From Runella slithyformis DSM 19594 (GTDB lineage: Bacteria > Bacteroidota > Bacteroidia > Cytophagales > Spirosomataceae): 64,000 nt of DNA. The DNA lies in assembly GCF_000218895.1 (NCBI RefSeq), contig NC_015703.1:5841001-5905000 (forward strand), given 5' to 3'. The position numbers were made by a program, and so were the translations under genes. The notes below the pieces were generated by a model. It did not search any database. It saw nothing but the letters and a program-made list of their open reading frames with translations, and had not been told where the DNA came from. Below, in pieces: positions 8,585 to 18,911 of this stretch. Position 1 is the first letter of the stretch. Each line of letters begins with the position of its first letter.

Positions 8585-9844
8585 CTAATTCCCGCTTTTG
8601 GAGCGTGGAGTTCCCGGCTTATTTCCACGAGGTCTGAATGGCTTTTTCTTGCGTTGTGGCTTAGCTTCGGTTGTACTGGCTCCACCGCCGGTTTGTCCAT
8701 AACTTGGACCGGCACCCAACGCGGCAGGAAGCGATAACTTAGGAATTTCTTTCCCGATCATTCGTTCTATCGCCACAAATTTCCGCTGGTCCTTATCGTT
8801 GATAAACGTGATGGCCGTTCCCGTGGTTTCGGCCCGGGCCGTACGCCCGATTCGGTGAATATAGTCTTCAGGATCATGGGGAACATTGTAATTGACTACC
8901 AAACTGATTCCTTCTACGTCGATTCCCCGCGAAAGGATATCCGTTCCGATCAAAATGGGCAGGGCTTTATTTTTAAATTCGCGAAGAATCCCCTCTCGCT
9001 CTTTCTGGTCCAAGTCTGAATGAAATGCCTTAGCAATCAACCTATTACGCCGTAACTCTTCGTCCAGTTTTTTGACATTTTCTTTGGTAGAAGCAAAAAT
9101 AATGACGCTGTTATACTCTCCTTCTTTCAGGATATTTTTAAGCAACGCTATTTTTTGTTCATCATACACCAGATAAGCAAGTTGCAGAATACCCTCAGCA
9201 GGTTTGGCTACTGCGATGCTGATCTGCTCGGGTTTATTCAAAATGGTGTTAGCCAATGTCCTGATCTTGGGCGGCATCGTGGCCGAAAAGAGCAAGGTCT
9301 GACGTTTGTTGGGCAAATAGCTGATGATACGAATAATATCATCATAAAAACCCATGTCCAGCATGCGGTCCGCTTCGTCCAGAATAAGGTGTTGGAGATT
9401 TCCGAAATTGATCTCTCCCATTTGAAGGAGCGCGATCAGCCGCCCCGGCGTGGCAATGATGACCTCACTGCCTTCGGCCAGTGCTTTTCGCTGCTGACTC
9501 CAGGCGGCGCCGTCGCCCCCGCCATAAATAGCAATGGAACTTACCCCGGTAAAATATCCTAACCCTTCGATCTGCTGATCAATTTGGATAGCCAATTCAC
9601 GGGTTGGAGCAAGAATAAGTGTATTGAGGTGACGGTTATCAGGAGTAGCATCAATGATTTTATTCAATACGGGCAACAAATACGCTGCCGTCTTGCCCGT
9701 TCCCGTTTGGGCACAGGCAATCAAATCTTTATTGTTTAAAATGACCGGAATCGCCTGAGCCTGAATAGGAGTCGGCTGATCAAATCCCATGGAATGCAGG
9801 CCATCTAAAAGTTCTTCGTCAAAATCAAAATCGTCAAAAGTCAA
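8585..9844 (-). CDS. DEAD-box RNA helicase, RhlE-like
   Basis: A protein of 419 residues with all superfamily 2 motifs in order: Q motif FDQPTPIQ, Walker A AQTGTGKT, PTRELA, TPGR, DEAD at the Walker B, SAT, then GTDILSRGIDV and HRIGRTAR in the second RecA-like domain. The final ~50 residues are Lys/Arg/Gly/Pro-rich (QRKKKPFRPRGNKPGTPRSK), an RNA-binding tail typical of RhlE-like helicases. The start is a TTG at 9844; no in-frame ATG lies before the Q motif and MTFDDFDF is the normal family N-terminus. Likely an ATP-dependent RNA unwinding role in ribosome assembly or cold adaptation. Monocistronic. Confidence 0.93.
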   Translation of the reverse strand: MTFDDFDFDEELLDGLHSMGFDQPTPIQAQAIPVILNNKDLIACAQTGTGKTAAYLLPVLNKIIDATPDNRHLNTLILAPTRELAIQIDQQIEGLGYFTGVSSIAIYGGGDGAAWSQQRKALAEGSEVIIATPGRLIALLQMGEINFGNLQHLILDEADRMLDMGFYDDIIRIISYLPNKRQTLLFSATMPPKIRTLANTILNKPEQISIAVAKPAEGILQLAYLVYDEQKIALLKNILKEGEYNSVIIFASTKENVKKLDEELRRNRLIAKAFHSDLDQKEREGILREFKNKALPILIGTDILSRGIDVEGISLVVNYNVPHDPEDYIHRIGRTARAETTGTAITFINDKDQRKFVAIERMIGKEIPKLSLPAALGAGPSYGQTGGGASTTEAKPQRKKKPFRPRGNKPGTPRSKSGN

Positions 9845-10265
9845 GGGGTAAAGCGTTAGGGTGAAAGAAAATATTTAGCATTCGTTTTATGAAGGCATTC
9901 CGAAGGTTGTAAACCGATAACATCGACACCAACAAAATAACTGCCTTATCTTAATAGTTAACGTAGAAGAAACGTATTAAAATTGTACGGGTTAGCTGCG
10001 AAGTTAGTGCTTATTCCTTAAGAACAGCGTTGTTTTCACGAATTTAGAATATTTCTTTCATATCTTAAAATTTCAGTTTCTCCTGATTTTCTATTTTACC
10101 ATACCAACGTGTTTATAAAAAAAATTACAAATTATAAACTGACAAAAGTCGTCTTTACACACAATAGACCTATATTGCCGACAATTCCAACGGAAAAATC
10201 ATATTGAAGTTGCTTAAAAACACACCTGTAAGAAATGTTAGTATATTCGTTAATTTACATTCACT
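9845..10265. other. Intergenic between divergent genes
   Basis: 421 bp of AT-rich DNA between the leftward helicase and the rightward AraC gene. No open frame, strong hairpin or full TTG/TAnnTTTG promoter pair was found. It presumably holds both promoters and a 5' leader of the helicase mRNA, a common place for cold-responsive control, but nothing specific can be shown. Confidence 0.4.
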
Positions 10266-11300
10266 ATGGAAATCACCTTAGGACTTAGGCCCTCCGATAT
10301 CTGGTTGGCAAAAGTAGCTGAGCAGTTTGGCACTGTCCCTCAATCCCAACATGAATTTAATTATTCAAAAGGTTCTTTTTTTTTCAAATTATACTCATTA
10401 CTCATTGAGCCTGATAAGGTAGCCGTTGTTTTGGGTGATATTTTTTGGGATGCCCCCCTCAATACCCTGAGAAAGTCTATTGAGTCAAATGATTATTGGG
10501 TCTTATCATTCATTCTTTCAGATGAGCCCCACAATTGTTTTTTGATGAATAATAACACCCGGCACCAAATCAAAGCCCGAAAATCGACGATTTTTTACAG
10601 TTCAAAAATGGCGGCAGATACGGTTTGGCCCGTCAATAAGCGTTCCCGTTTTGTAACCATCAGCTTTCAGCGGGATTGGATTTGCGAAAAACTCGGGGTC
10701 AATGCTGAATCCACTGACAACTCCCCGCTTATCAGTATGTTAAACTCCGAAAATGGCGTTTACTTTCATGGAGTTCCTCTTTTTGAACGTCTTGTTTCAT
10801 TTGACACATTGTTTACAGATACTCGTCCTTTGAGTTGGCTGCTTTCAGTCGAGGCGCAGTGTTATGAGTTGATCGTTGATTTTATCGGTCAGCTCGCCAC
10901 ATTTCAATCAAACGCAACCGACCATAAATTCAGTCATAAAGATATGAAGCGAGTCATGGAGGTAGAAAGCCGCTACTTTCCGGCTACCTGTATGCTGCCT
11001 TCCCTGGAGTTTCTGGCCGGTGAAGCAAACATGAGTTTATCAAAATTTAAGAAGTGCTTTCGGCATATTTATGGCGCAGCACCTTACGAATATCACCTAA
11101 ATCTAAAACTTGATATTGCTCGAAGGCTGCTCCTTCAAAACAAATGGACGATTGCCGAAATTGCCAACCAACTGGGCTATACCAGCATTGCGAGTTTTAA
11201 CAAAGTATTCAAAAAGAAATACAACATGAATCCCACAACGCTCATTAACGAGCATAGTTCACAAATGCTGTTTACGATCAAAGACCCAGACAACGATTGA
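10266..11300 (+). CDS. AraC-family transcriptional regulator
   Basis: A protein of 344 residues. The N-terminal ~230 residues form a sensing domain of a type common in Bacteroidota AraC proteins, with no assignable ligand. The C-terminal ~100 residues hold two helix-turn-helix units: PSLEFLAGEANMSLSKFKKC and TIAEIANQLGYTSIASFNKV, then the FKKKYNMNP ending. It stands alone upstream of the S9 peptidase gene, separated by 119 bp, and could regulate it or the downstream glycosidase genes. That link is inferred only from position. Confidence 0.9.
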   Translation: MEITLGLRPSDIWLAKVAEQFGTVPQSQHEFNYSKGSFFFKLYSLLIEPDKVAVVLGDIFWDAPLNTLRKSIESNDYWVLSFILSDEPHNCFLMNNNTRHQIKARKSTIFYSSKMAADTVWPVNKRSRFVTISFQRDWICEKLGVNAESTDNSPLISMLNSENGVYFHGVPLFERLVSFDTLFTDTRPLSWLLSVEAQCYELIVDFIGQLATFQSNATDHKFSHKDMKRVMEVESRYFPATCMLPSLEFLAGEANMSLSKFKKCFRHIYGAAPYEYHLNLKLDIARRLLLQNKWTIAEIANQLGYTSIASFNKVFKKKYNMNPTTLINEHSSQMLFTIKDPDND

Positions 11301-11419
11301 ACCGGCTTGTACTCTTACTGAGGTATACACGTTAAGATAGTATCAGATTTTGGCAAACCCGAACCAAGTAAACCCAAAAAAGCCGGTTAAATTTGTACTG
11401 TCTTAACACTTAATCGCCC

Positions 11420-13711
11420 ATGCCTTTCCTGATTATTTCCGTCAAACGACCCGGTAGGATTATCGTTTTTTTTTCTGTTTTACTGAATCTTTCCTACTAT
11501 TCAAGCGCGGCTCAGGGACGTTTGGAGGATTACCGGCGTTCGGAAATTCTTAAAAACAGTCTCAAAGACAAAATCTATTATGCACCGGCCACAGTCAACT
11601 GGTCGAAAAGCAACCAATGGGTTTGGTATTCCGTTCAGACCGCCCGGGGCAAAGAATTCAGGGCCGTCAATCCAACCACAAAAACCCGCCGACCCGCTTT
11701 TGACCATGAGCAATTGGCTCAAAAGCTTTCAGAAGCGACCCAAAAGAAAATCACCCCCTACGCATTGCCTTTCAGCACATTTACCTATGGCAAAGACGAC
11801 CTCAACATAGAGTTCAGTGCCGAAGGGTTTGTGTGGACCTACACGCTCGCCTCCAACAGCTTAGTCAAAAAAGAACCGGTGCGTCCTCAGGAGCAGCGCT
11901 ACTGGGGCTCCGGCGCCAACGATCAAAACGACCGGCCGGTTTTCTCGCCCGACAGCACCCGAACGGCTTTCGTCAAAAATTATAACCTGTACGTTCGCGT
12001 TGAAAAAACAAAGAAAGAAACCCAGCTTAGTTTTGACGGCTCCGAAGGGGATTATTACTCGGGCTATGTGCATTGGTCGCCCGATTCAAAAAAACTGATT
12101 TCTTTCAAGGTCCGTCCCGGCCAAAAACACCTGATTTACTTCGTGCGCTCCTCGCCCGAAGATCAGCTACAGCCTAAACTGGAAAGCCGCGACTACCTCA
12201 AACCGGGCGATGCGCTGCCCGTGCGACGACCGCAGTTGTTTTTGGTGGAAGAACAAAAACAACTCCCGGTTGATGATGCGTTGTTTAACCAACAGTATGG
12301 CCTTTCTCGCCCTGAATGGCGCAAAGACAGTCGGGCGTTTACGTTTGAGTATAACCAACGCGGTCATCAGGTGTATCGGGTGCTGGAAATCAACGCCGCC
12401 AACGGAGCGGTTCGGGCGCTCGTTGAAGAGCAAAGCAAAACGTTCATTGATTACAGCGGCAAACGCTACCGCAGCGACGTGGCCGATGGCAAAGAAATCA
12501 TCTGGGCCTCCGAGCGCGACGGATGGAATCACCTGTATCTGTACGACGGGCTGACGGGAAAAGTCAAAAAGCAAATCACCAAAGGCGAATGGCCGGTGCG
12601 TAATGTGTTGAATGTCAACGAAGAAAAACGGACCGTTACTTTCGCGGCAAGCGGCATGAATCCCCAACAGGACCCGTATTTTGTACAGTATTACCGCATC
12701 AATTTCGACGGAACGGGCCTGACGGCCCTCACTTCCGAAAACGCCAATCATACCGCCTATTTTTCGCCCGACAACCAATACTTTGTGGATACTTACTCTA
12801 GGGTAGACATGCCACAGATCACGGTCTTACGCTCGGCCACCGATGGCTCGGTCGTGATGGAATTGGAAAAAGCCGATATCTCGGAGTGGCTTAAAGCAGG
12901 CTGGAAGGCTCCTGAAGTATTCACGGCCAAAGGACGCGACGGGAAAACCGACATTTGGGGTATCATCGTTCGTCCCACCAATTTTGACCCCGCTAAAAAA
13001 TACCCCGTCATTGAAAATATCTACGCGGGGCCGCACAGTTCGTTTACCCCAAAGACGTTTATGACCTACAACCGCTCCATGTTTGAACTGGCCGAATTGG
13101 GTTTCATTGTCGTTCAGCTCGACGGCATGGGCACCTCCAATCGTTCCAAAGCCTTTCATGATGTGTGCTGGCAAAACCTCAAAGATGCGGGCTTTCCCGA
13201 CCGCATTCTGTGGATGCAGGAAGCGGCTAAAAAATACCCTTCGCTGGACCTCAGCCGCGTGGGCATTTACGGCACTTCGGCCGGTGGACAAAGCTCCACG
13301 GGCGGTCTGCTGTTTTACCCCGATTTTTACAAAGTAGCCGTTTCTTCCTGCGGCTGTCACGACAACCGCATGGACAAAATATGGTGGAACGAGCAATGGA
13401 TGGGCTATCCCATCGGGCCGCACTATGCCGACTGCTCCAACGTGACTCACGCCGATAAACTTCAGGGAAAACTGCTGCTAATGGTGGGTGAAGTAGACGA
13501 TAACGTGGACCCGGCGTCGACCATGCAGTTGGTCAATGCGCTCATTAAATCCAACAAGGATTTTGATTTTTTGATGGTACCCAACATGGCCCACTCCACC
13601 GGCGGCGAGTACGGCGAACGCAAACGCCGCGACTTTTTTGTACGGCATCTGCTCGGCATTGAGCCTCCGGCCTGGACCTTACCTCTGACAGAGAGCGGGG
13701 GCGGGAAGTAA
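11420..13711 (+). CDS. S9 family prolyl oligopeptidase / dipeptidyl peptidase IV-like
   Basis: Exported serine peptidase of 763 residues. A hydrophobic N-terminal segment ending near SSAAQG is a signal peptide. Residues ~50-500 form the beta-propeller (DPPIV_N type) and the C-terminal ~240 residues the alpha/beta hydrolase. The nucleophile is Ser620 in [10 protein letters not shown]. Acidic residues at 693-694 (GEVDDNVDP) and His725 (NMAHSTGGE) complete the triad. It should cleave dipeptides or oligopeptides after Pro/Ala in the periplasm. A lone TAAATTTG (11388-11395), matching the -7 element, precedes the gene, without a clear -33 partner. The next gene (GH127) starts 96 bp downstream on the same strand. 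Confidence 0.92.
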   Translation: MPFLIISVKRPGRIIVFFSVLLNLSYYSSAAQGRLEDYRRSEILKNSLKDKIYYAPATVNWSKSNQWVWYSVQTARGKEFRAVNPTTKTRRPAFDHEQLAQKLSEATQKKITPYALPFSTFTYGKDDLNIEFSAEGFVWTYTLASNSLVKKEPVRPQEQRYWGSGANDQNDRPVFSPDSTRTAFVKNYNLYVRVEKTKKETQLSFDGSEGDYYSGYVHWSPDSKKLISFKVRPGQKHLIYFVRSSPEDQLQPKLESRDYLKPGDALPVRRPQLFLVEEQKQLPVDDALFNQQYGLSRPEWRKDSRAFTFEYNQRGHQVYRVLEINAANGAVRALVEEQSKTFIDYSGKRYRSDVADGKEIIWASERDGWNHLYLYDGLTGKVKKQITKGEWPVRNVLNVNEEKRTVTFAASGMNPQQDPYFVQYYRINFDGTGLTALTSENANHTAYFSPDNQYFVDTYSRVDMPQITVLRSATDGSVVMELEKADISEWLKAGWKAPEVFTAKGRDGKTDIWGIIVRPTNFDPAKKYPVIENIYAGPHSSFTPKTFMTYNRSMFELAELGFIVVQLDGMGTSNRSKAFHDVCWQNLKDAGFPDRILWMQEAAKKYPSLDLSRVGIYGTSAGGQSSTGGLLFYPDFYKVAVSSCGCHDNRMDKIWWNEQWMGYPIGPHYADCSNVTHADKLQGKLLLMVGEVDDNVDPASTMQLVNALIKSNKDFDFLMVPNMAHSTGGEYGERKRRDFFVRHLLGIEPPAWTLPLTESGGGK

Positions 13712-13807
13712 GAACAATGGAACTCTGCACCACTTTTCACAATCTATTCTATAAAAAACGATATTATCAGTATTTTTAAACAAGGTAAATTGCCTTTTAC
13801 AATAGAC

Positions 13808-16201
13808 ATGGAAAGATTAAAAATACTTGGGTTGCCGGCACTTTTCTTTTGCCTCGTCAATACCCTGCAAAGCCAAACCAAAGGCGATTATCCCATTCAG
13901 CCCGTTCCGTTTACGGCCGTAAAGGTCAACGATGGATTTTGGGCACCGCGCATCAAACGAAACCACGACGTCACGATACCTATTGCGCTGGAACAATGCT
14001 ATACCACCGGACGCGTCAATAACTTTCTGTTTGCCGCCAAACTCAAAACGGGGAAGTTCTGCACCGAATATCCGTTTGACGATACCGACATCTACAAGAT
14101 CATCGAAGGGGCCAGTTTTTCCCTGCAAACCTTTCCTGATAGACAACTGGAAGCCCGCATCGACACGTTGATCGAATACGTAGGCAAGGCGCAGGAACCC
14201 GACGGGTATTTGTATACCAACCGTACCATTGACCCACTCCATACGCACCCATGGTCGGGGCTGAAACGCTGGGAGCTGGAGTCGGATCTGAGTCATGAAT
14301 TATATAACAGCGGCCACCTGATCGAAGCCGCCGTAGCGCATTTTCAGGCGACCGGTAAACGAACGCTGCTCAACATCGCCATCAAAAACGCCGACTTGCT
14401 CTGCCGCGAATTCGGTCCCGGGAAGTTGGCTCACGCCCCGGGCCATCAGATCGTGGAAATGGCTCTGGTGAAGCTGTACCGAACCACTCAGCAAAAAAAA
14501 TACCTGGACTTGGCGAAATTTTTTCTGGACGTACGCGGCAAAGGCAAAGAATACAGTCAGGACCATAAAAAAGTAACGGAGCAAACCGAAGCCGTGGGGC
14601 ACGCCGTTCGGGCCACCTACATGTATTCCGGCATGGCTGACGTCGCCGCCATCACGGGCGACAAAGCCTACCTCAACGCCATTGACAAAATTTGGGAAGA
14701 CATCATAGACGACAAATTTTACCTCACGGGCGGTATCGGCGCGGCGGGCGGGCACGAAGGTTTCGGGGCTGCGTATGAACTGCCCAACATGTCGGCGTAC
14801 AACGAAACCTGCGCTTCGATCGGAAACATTTACTGGAATTACCGTCTGTTTCTCCTCCACGGCGATGCCCGTTTTTACGATGTACTGGAACGTACGCTGT
14901 ACAACGGCATGGTATCGGGTGTATCACTCAGCGGCGACCGCTTCTTTTACCCCAATCCACTCGAATCGTTGGGGCAGCATTCGCGCAGCGCGTGGTTTGG
15001 CTGCGCCTGCTGCCCGAGCAACGTGTGTCGGTTCATCCCTTCAGTGCCCGGGTATGTATATGCGCAACAAAAAGATCGTGTATTTGCCAATTTATTTATC
15101 AACAGCACGGCTGACTTACAACTCGACGGAACCGCGTTACAAATAGCCCAGGCGACGCAATATCCGTGGGCGGGAAAAGTGGATTTTACGCTGAATCCCG
15201 CAAAAAAATCCACCTTTGAAATGGCCATTCGGATTCCCGGCTGGGCGCAAAATCAACCGCTGCCGAGCAATTTATATACTTTTATCACCAAAGACCCTAC
15301 CCCTTTTACCCTGACGGTCAACGGAAAACCTGCTGAGTATCGGCTTGAAAACGGCTACGCCATCCTTAAAAAAGAATGGAAAAAGGGCGACGTCATCAGC
15401 CTGAATTTGCCCATGCCGGTCCGCCGGATCGCCGCCCATGAGAAAGTCGCGGCCGACCAAAGCAAAATAGCCATTCAACGCGGCCCGATCGTGTACTGTG
15501 CCGAATGGCCTGACCTTGCCGAAGGTCACGTTCTTAATCTGGTAGTAGCCCCTGACGCAAACCTTACCGCCTCCTATCGTCCTGATTTTCTGGGGGGCGT
15601 AACGGTCATTACGGGCGAGGCCCAACAGGCCAAACGAACGCTGAGCAATGAAATTACGGTTTCTAAGACGAGTTTTGAGGCTATTCCTTATTATGCCTGG
15701 GCCAATCGCGGACCCGGTGAGATGGCCGTATGGTTTGGTACAAAACCCACGGCAGCCCGCCCCCTCCCCGCTCCGACCATTGCCTCAGGAAGTAAACTGA
15801 CCGCTTCGCACGTCACGAAGACCCTCATGGCGCTCAACGATCAGGCGGAACCCAAAAACTCCAACGACCACGACAACATTTATTACCACTGGTGGCCCAT
15901 GAAAGATACCGTTCAATGGGTACAATACACGTTTGAAAAACCCGAAATGATCTCTTCCACCAATGTGTATTGGTTTGACGACGGTCCGTGGGGCGGGTGT
16001 CGCGTGCCGGCTTCATGGAAATTGATGTATCAAACCAAAGACGGTCAATGGAAACCCGTGACGCCTAAAGGCACTTTCGGTACGGCCAAAGATCAGTACA
16101 ACCTGCTGGAATTTGAACCCGTAGAAGCCAAAGCCCTGAGGATGGAAGTGACCTTGCCCAAAGAATACGCGGCAGGTATCATTGAATGGTCGGTAAAGTA
16201 A
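13808..16201 (+). CDS. GH127 family glycoside hydrolase (beta-L-arabinofuranosidase type)
   Basis: A protein of 797 residues from the ATG at 13808; a TTG at 13790 would add six residues before the signal peptide and is less likely. After the signal peptide (ending near NTLQSQ) comes the (alpha/alpha)6 barrel of DUF1680/GH127. The zinc-cysteine catalytic site is visible: Glu333 and Cys335 in AYNETCAS, and Cys401-Cys402 in FGCACCPSNV. It matches the Glu/three-Cys arrangement of characterised beta-L-arabinofuranosidases. The C-terminal ~150 residues look like a carbohydrate-binding beta-sandwich (F5/8-like: SSTNVYWFDDG...CRVPASWKL). Substrate is probably an L-arabinofuranose-type plant glycan side chain, but GH127 specificities vary. 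The following glycosidase gene starts just 62 bp on. Confidence 0.9.
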   Translation: MERLKILGLPALFFCLVNTLQSQTKGDYPIQPVPFTAVKVNDGFWAPRIKRNHDVTIPIALEQCYTTGRVNNFLFAAKLKTGKFCTEYPFDDTDIYKIIEGASFSLQTFPDRQLEARIDTLIEYVGKAQEPDGYLYTNRTIDPLHTHPWSGLKRWELESDLSHELYNSGHLIEAAVAHFQATGKRTLLNIAIKNADLLCREFGPGKLAHAPGHQIVEMALVKLYRTTQQKKYLDLAKFFLDVRGKGKEYSQDHKKVTEQTEAVGHAVRATYMYSGMADVAAITGDKAYLNAIDKIWEDIIDDKFYLTGGIGAAGGHEGFGAAYELPNMSAYNETCASIGNIYWNYRLFLLHGDARFYDVLERTLYNGMVSGVSLSGDRFFYPNPLESLGQHSRSAWFGCACCPSNVCRFIPSVPGYVYAQQKDRVFANLFINSTADLQLDGTALQIAQATQYPWAGKVDFTLNPAKKSTFEMAIRIPGWAQNQPLPSNLYTFITKDPTPFTLTVNGKPAEYRLENGYAILKKEWKKGDVISLNLPMPVRRIAAHEKVAADQSKIAIQRGPIVYCAEWPDLAEGHVLNLVVAPDANLTASYRPDFLGGVTVITGEAQQAKRTLSNEITVSKTSFEAIPYYAWANRGPGEMAVWFGTKPTAARPLPAPTIASGSKLTASHVTKTLMALNDQAEPKNSNDHDNIYYHWWPMKDTVQWVQYTFEKPEMISSTNVYWFDDGPWGGCRVPASWKLMYQTKDGQWKPVTPKGTFGTAKDQYNLLEFEPVEAKALRMEVTLPKEYAAGIIEWSVK

Positions 16202-16215
16202 TAACCGGGGATTTG

Positions 16216-16247
16216 TTTGTACTTTTTCCCATAAATACAGTACTTTG
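16216..16247 (+). promoter_or_regulatory. Possible promoter before the amylase-fold gene
   Basis: TTTG at 16216-16219, a 21-nt gap and TACTTTG at 16241-16247 approximate the Bacteroidota promoter; the -7 box is one base short of TAnnTTTG. It lies 16 nt before the ATG, implying a very short leader. Confidence 0.3.
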
Positions 16248-16263
16248 CCGCCTTACACAACCT

Positions 16264-18285
16264 ATGATGGACATTTTGACTTTTTCACCTTCACCTACGC
16301 GCGACACGTATGTGCAGGAATGGCGTAGGGACCACCACATTCACCTCACGGAGTATGAGCAGAACCGGACCTCCTTTGTGGCCCATTTATTGCCCGAATT
16401 TGCCACCAAGGCCGACGTTTTTCAGGTACTGAGCACCCTACAGAAACGCCTGGGAACCGACACGCTCCTGCGGGCGCTCAGTCCGCACGAAACGATTCCT
16501 TCCCCGCTGATTTCACATACTGACAGTCAATGGCTTAAAAAGTCAAACATGGCCGGTGTCAATGTGCGAACCCTCGGCAATTTTTGGAACGTAATCGGCT
16601 ACGCCCTTACCCTGCCCAAATTTCATGATTCCATTCACCTGCTGCCCATTTGGGAGCCGGGCGTGGTGGGCAGTCTATACGGAAAAGTGAGTTGGAACAT
16701 CAACGCGGAGTTCTACAGTGGGCCCCTTCAGCGCGCCATTCCGTGGCTGGATACGGTCGAAAAACAACTTAAAGCCGTCGTCAACATTCTTCATGCGTTG
16801 GGCAAGACGGTGGGATTGGACGTCATTCCGCACACCGATCGTTTTTCGGAGATCGCACTGATACATCCCCGTCTTTTTGAGTGGGTTCGTCGCGACGGAG
16901 GCCAACTCATCGACCATTCTGAATACGTCTGGCAGCAGGTGGAAGAAGTCATTTGGCAACACCTCCATCTCCACAATACCGCCGACGGCAGTGAATTGAA
17001 TTTTGACAAAGAACTGCTTTTTGATCCTGCCGTTTCTTTATTGAATGACAAACGTCGTCAGGAAATCCTCTTTGGTTTTGACCAACCGCAACGCCTTCAC
17101 CGGCGCATCACCCTGATGCAAACATTGCTGGCGGATGGCTTTGAAACCCTGCCCATGACCATGGCACCGCCCTATCGCGGCCTCCACATCAATCCCGATG
17201 TTTTCGTCATGGACGAGCGCGGAACCCCCTGGTACCAATACGAGTTTGACCGGCCCGAGGGTATGTCGCGGGTATTCGGGCCGCTGACGCGCTACCGATT
17301 TTATCATTCCAAAAACGATAACCAACACTGGGAACTGGACTTTGAACGCCCTAATTTGGCCGCATGGCAGTATTTTACACGCAAATACCTCGAATGCCAA
17401 CGGGAATTCAACTTTGATTTTATGCGCGGTGATATGGCCCACGTCCAGATGCGTCCTGACGGAGTTCCGACCCATCCGGGCGCCTTTTACGATCCGCTTT
17501 GCGCCGTTAAAAAACACGTTCAGCAGCACAGTACCCCTTATTTTGCCTTTTATGCCGAAACCTTCATTGCCCCGCCCAACGTTATGGGCTACGGCGATGA
17601 ATATGACCATTTGGAAGCCATCAAGGCCGATGCAACGCTGGGAGATCTACAGGCCGCCGTTGTTGATTCACCCGAGTTTCGGGAACGTTTGACCCTGTAT
17701 GATCAATTGCTCCGCACCCGTTCTTTTGCACCGAGTTTTACCATCATTACGGCCGACAAAGACGACCCCCGTTTTGATGAGTTTTACCGAAAAGGTAACC
17801 TCGTCAGGTATTTTATGGGGCTTTTTCTGACCGATATGCCGAGTTATTACAGCCTTGGGTTTGAAGTCCGTAACCCGCATCTGCAACGGGGAAAGAACGA
17901 GGAATACACCAAGTTATACGTCTTTCAGATTCACGACGATGCCGAAACCGACAAGGTTACCCACGGACCGTTTGAATGGGGCGAAAACATGGAGCAATTC
18001 CAACAGCTTACCCAACTGCGCCTTTTTGCCGAATCCATTTGGGAGCACATTGCCGACCGGGAGATCCGATGGCTCCTTCCTCCCAATGCTCAAGACTGTA
18101 CCCTCATCGCCTGGACGCACGCAGAAGCCCCAACCTATGTTTTTGTAGCTAATATGAGCGATCAATTCGACGCCTCATTGGAAGAAATTGAGTTGACCGG
18201 TTATGAATTGGTGTATAAAACGACTCCTTCTTTGTCATCCAATATTGCCCCGTACAGCGGACAGGTGTATAAAATTTCCCCATAA
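16264..18285 (+). CDS. Alpha-amylase-fold (GH13-like) glycosidase, cytoplasmic
   Basis: A protein of 673 residues from the ATG at 16264 (a second ATG follows directly). A longer frame opens at 16186 but overlaps the GH127 stop and has no signal-peptide logic. No signal peptide is present. The barrel carries GH13-like landmarks: LLPIWEPGVVGS near residue 120, GLDVIPHTDRFSE (conserved region I), Asp390 in FDFMRGDMAHVQ (nucleophile region), Glu432 in FYAETF (acid/base region) and Asp498 in ITADKDDPRF (third acid). A small beta domain ends the protein. Spacing and motifs diverge from well-known subfamilies, so only an alpha-glycan or alpha-glucoside hydrolase/transferase role can be proposed. Confidence 0.75.
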   Translation: MMDILTFSPSPTRDTYVQEWRRDHHIHLTEYEQNRTSFVAHLLPEFATKADVFQVLSTLQKRLGTDTLLRALSPHETIPSPLISHTDSQWLKKSNMAGVNVRTLGNFWNVIGYALTLPKFHDSIHLLPIWEPGVVGSLYGKVSWNINAEFYSGPLQRAIPWLDTVEKQLKAVVNILHALGKTVGLDVIPHTDRFSEIALIHPRLFEWVRRDGGQLIDHSEYVWQQVEEVIWQHLHLHNTADGSELNFDKELLFDPAVSLLNDKRRQEILFGFDQPQRLHRRITLMQTLLADGFETLPMTMAPPYRGLHINPDVFVMDERGTPWYQYEFDRPEGMSRVFGPLTRYRFYHSKNDNQHWELDFERPNLAAWQYFTRKYLECQREFNFDFMRGDMAHVQMRPDGVPTHPGAFYDPLCAVKKHVQQHSTPYFAFYAETFIAPPNVMGYGDEYDHLEAIKADATLGDLQAAVVDSPEFRERLTLYDQLLRTRSFAPSFTIITADKDDPRFDEFYRKGNLVRYFMGLFLTDMPSYYSLGFEVRNPHLQRGKNEEYTKLYVFQIHDDAETDKVTHGPFEWGENMEQFQQLTQLRLFAESIWEHIADREIRWLLPPNAQDCTLIAWTHAEAPTYVFVANMSDQFDASLEEIELTGYELVYKTTPSLSSNIAPYSGQVYKISP

Positions 18286-18323
18286 TTTCCAACCATTTTT
18301 TTTTGGCGGCGTCATATAGTCAA

Positions 18324-18345
18324 CCCGGCACACAAAAGTGCCGGG
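18324..18345. terminator. GC-rich hairpin between glycosidase and META genes
   Basis: CCCGGCAC and GTGCCGGG form a perfect 8-bp stem with a 6-nt loop, 38 nt after the glycosidase stop and 29 nt before the META start codon. No T-tract follows on the + strand. It may be an attenuator or weak terminator. Confidence 0.4.
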
Positions 18346-18374
18346 CTAATCAAAAACCATAAACGCTTTTAGCC

Positions 18375-18854
18375 ATGATCAGAGTAAGCATTTTATTAAC
18401 GACTCTCCTTTTCTCCGCGAGTTGTGGCAAAAAAAACATCACTCCCGCAGAAGAATTGGAAGCTTCACAAAACGTGACCAACACCCGCGTCAGCTTTGAT
18501 AAACTACCCGGAAAGTGGGTATTTACAGGCTATCTGAAAGATAAAACGGTACCCGCCAACGGCGAAGCAACCATTGAATTCACCGCTACGGAAAAGGCCA
18601 ATACCTTACAGGTAGGAGGGCGCGCATTTGTGAATCTTTACGGTTCAACCTTTCTCTATGACGAAGCCAAATCCACCATTCAACTCATTGAGCCGGTAAG
18701 CACGACCAAAATGGCGGGTACGCCGGAAATGATGAAAGCCGAAGCTGCTTTCTTAAGTAACCTCAAAAACGTCACAAAATTCTCGGTGGAGGGTGCCGTA
18801 CTGAAGCTCTACGTGGGTGAGCCGGCGGTTGAAATTATGCATTTTAAGAGGTAG
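18375..18854 (+). CDS. META-domain lipoprotein (HslJ-like)
   Basis: A protein of 159 residues with a lipoprotein signal and lipobox (FSASC, Cys17). Residues ~38-155 fit the META/HslJ fold: a WVFTGYLKD opening strand, then GGRAFVNLYGSTFLYDE, then the hallmark TTKMAGTPEMMKAEAAFLSN, and a closing VEGAVLKLY strand. The canonical GCN triplet is replaced by GGRAFVN, which is unusual. META proteins are envelope proteins linked to heat or antibiotic stress in some bacteria; biochemical function is unknown. It follows the glycosidase after a hairpin and is convergent with the polysaccharide operon. Confidence 0.75.
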   Translation: MIRVSILLTTLLFSASCGKKNITPAEELEASQNVTNTRVSFDKLPGKWVFTGYLKDKTVPANGEATIEFTATEKANTLQVGGRAFVNLYGSTFLYDEAKSTIQLIEPVSTTKMAGTPEMMKAEAAFLSNLKNVTKFSVEGAVLKLYVGEPAVEIMHFKR

Positions 18855-18911
18855 AAAAGGCAGAGGCAGGGAGTTCAATAATGGGGTCGAATACAATAAA
18901 TGGTTACAGTA

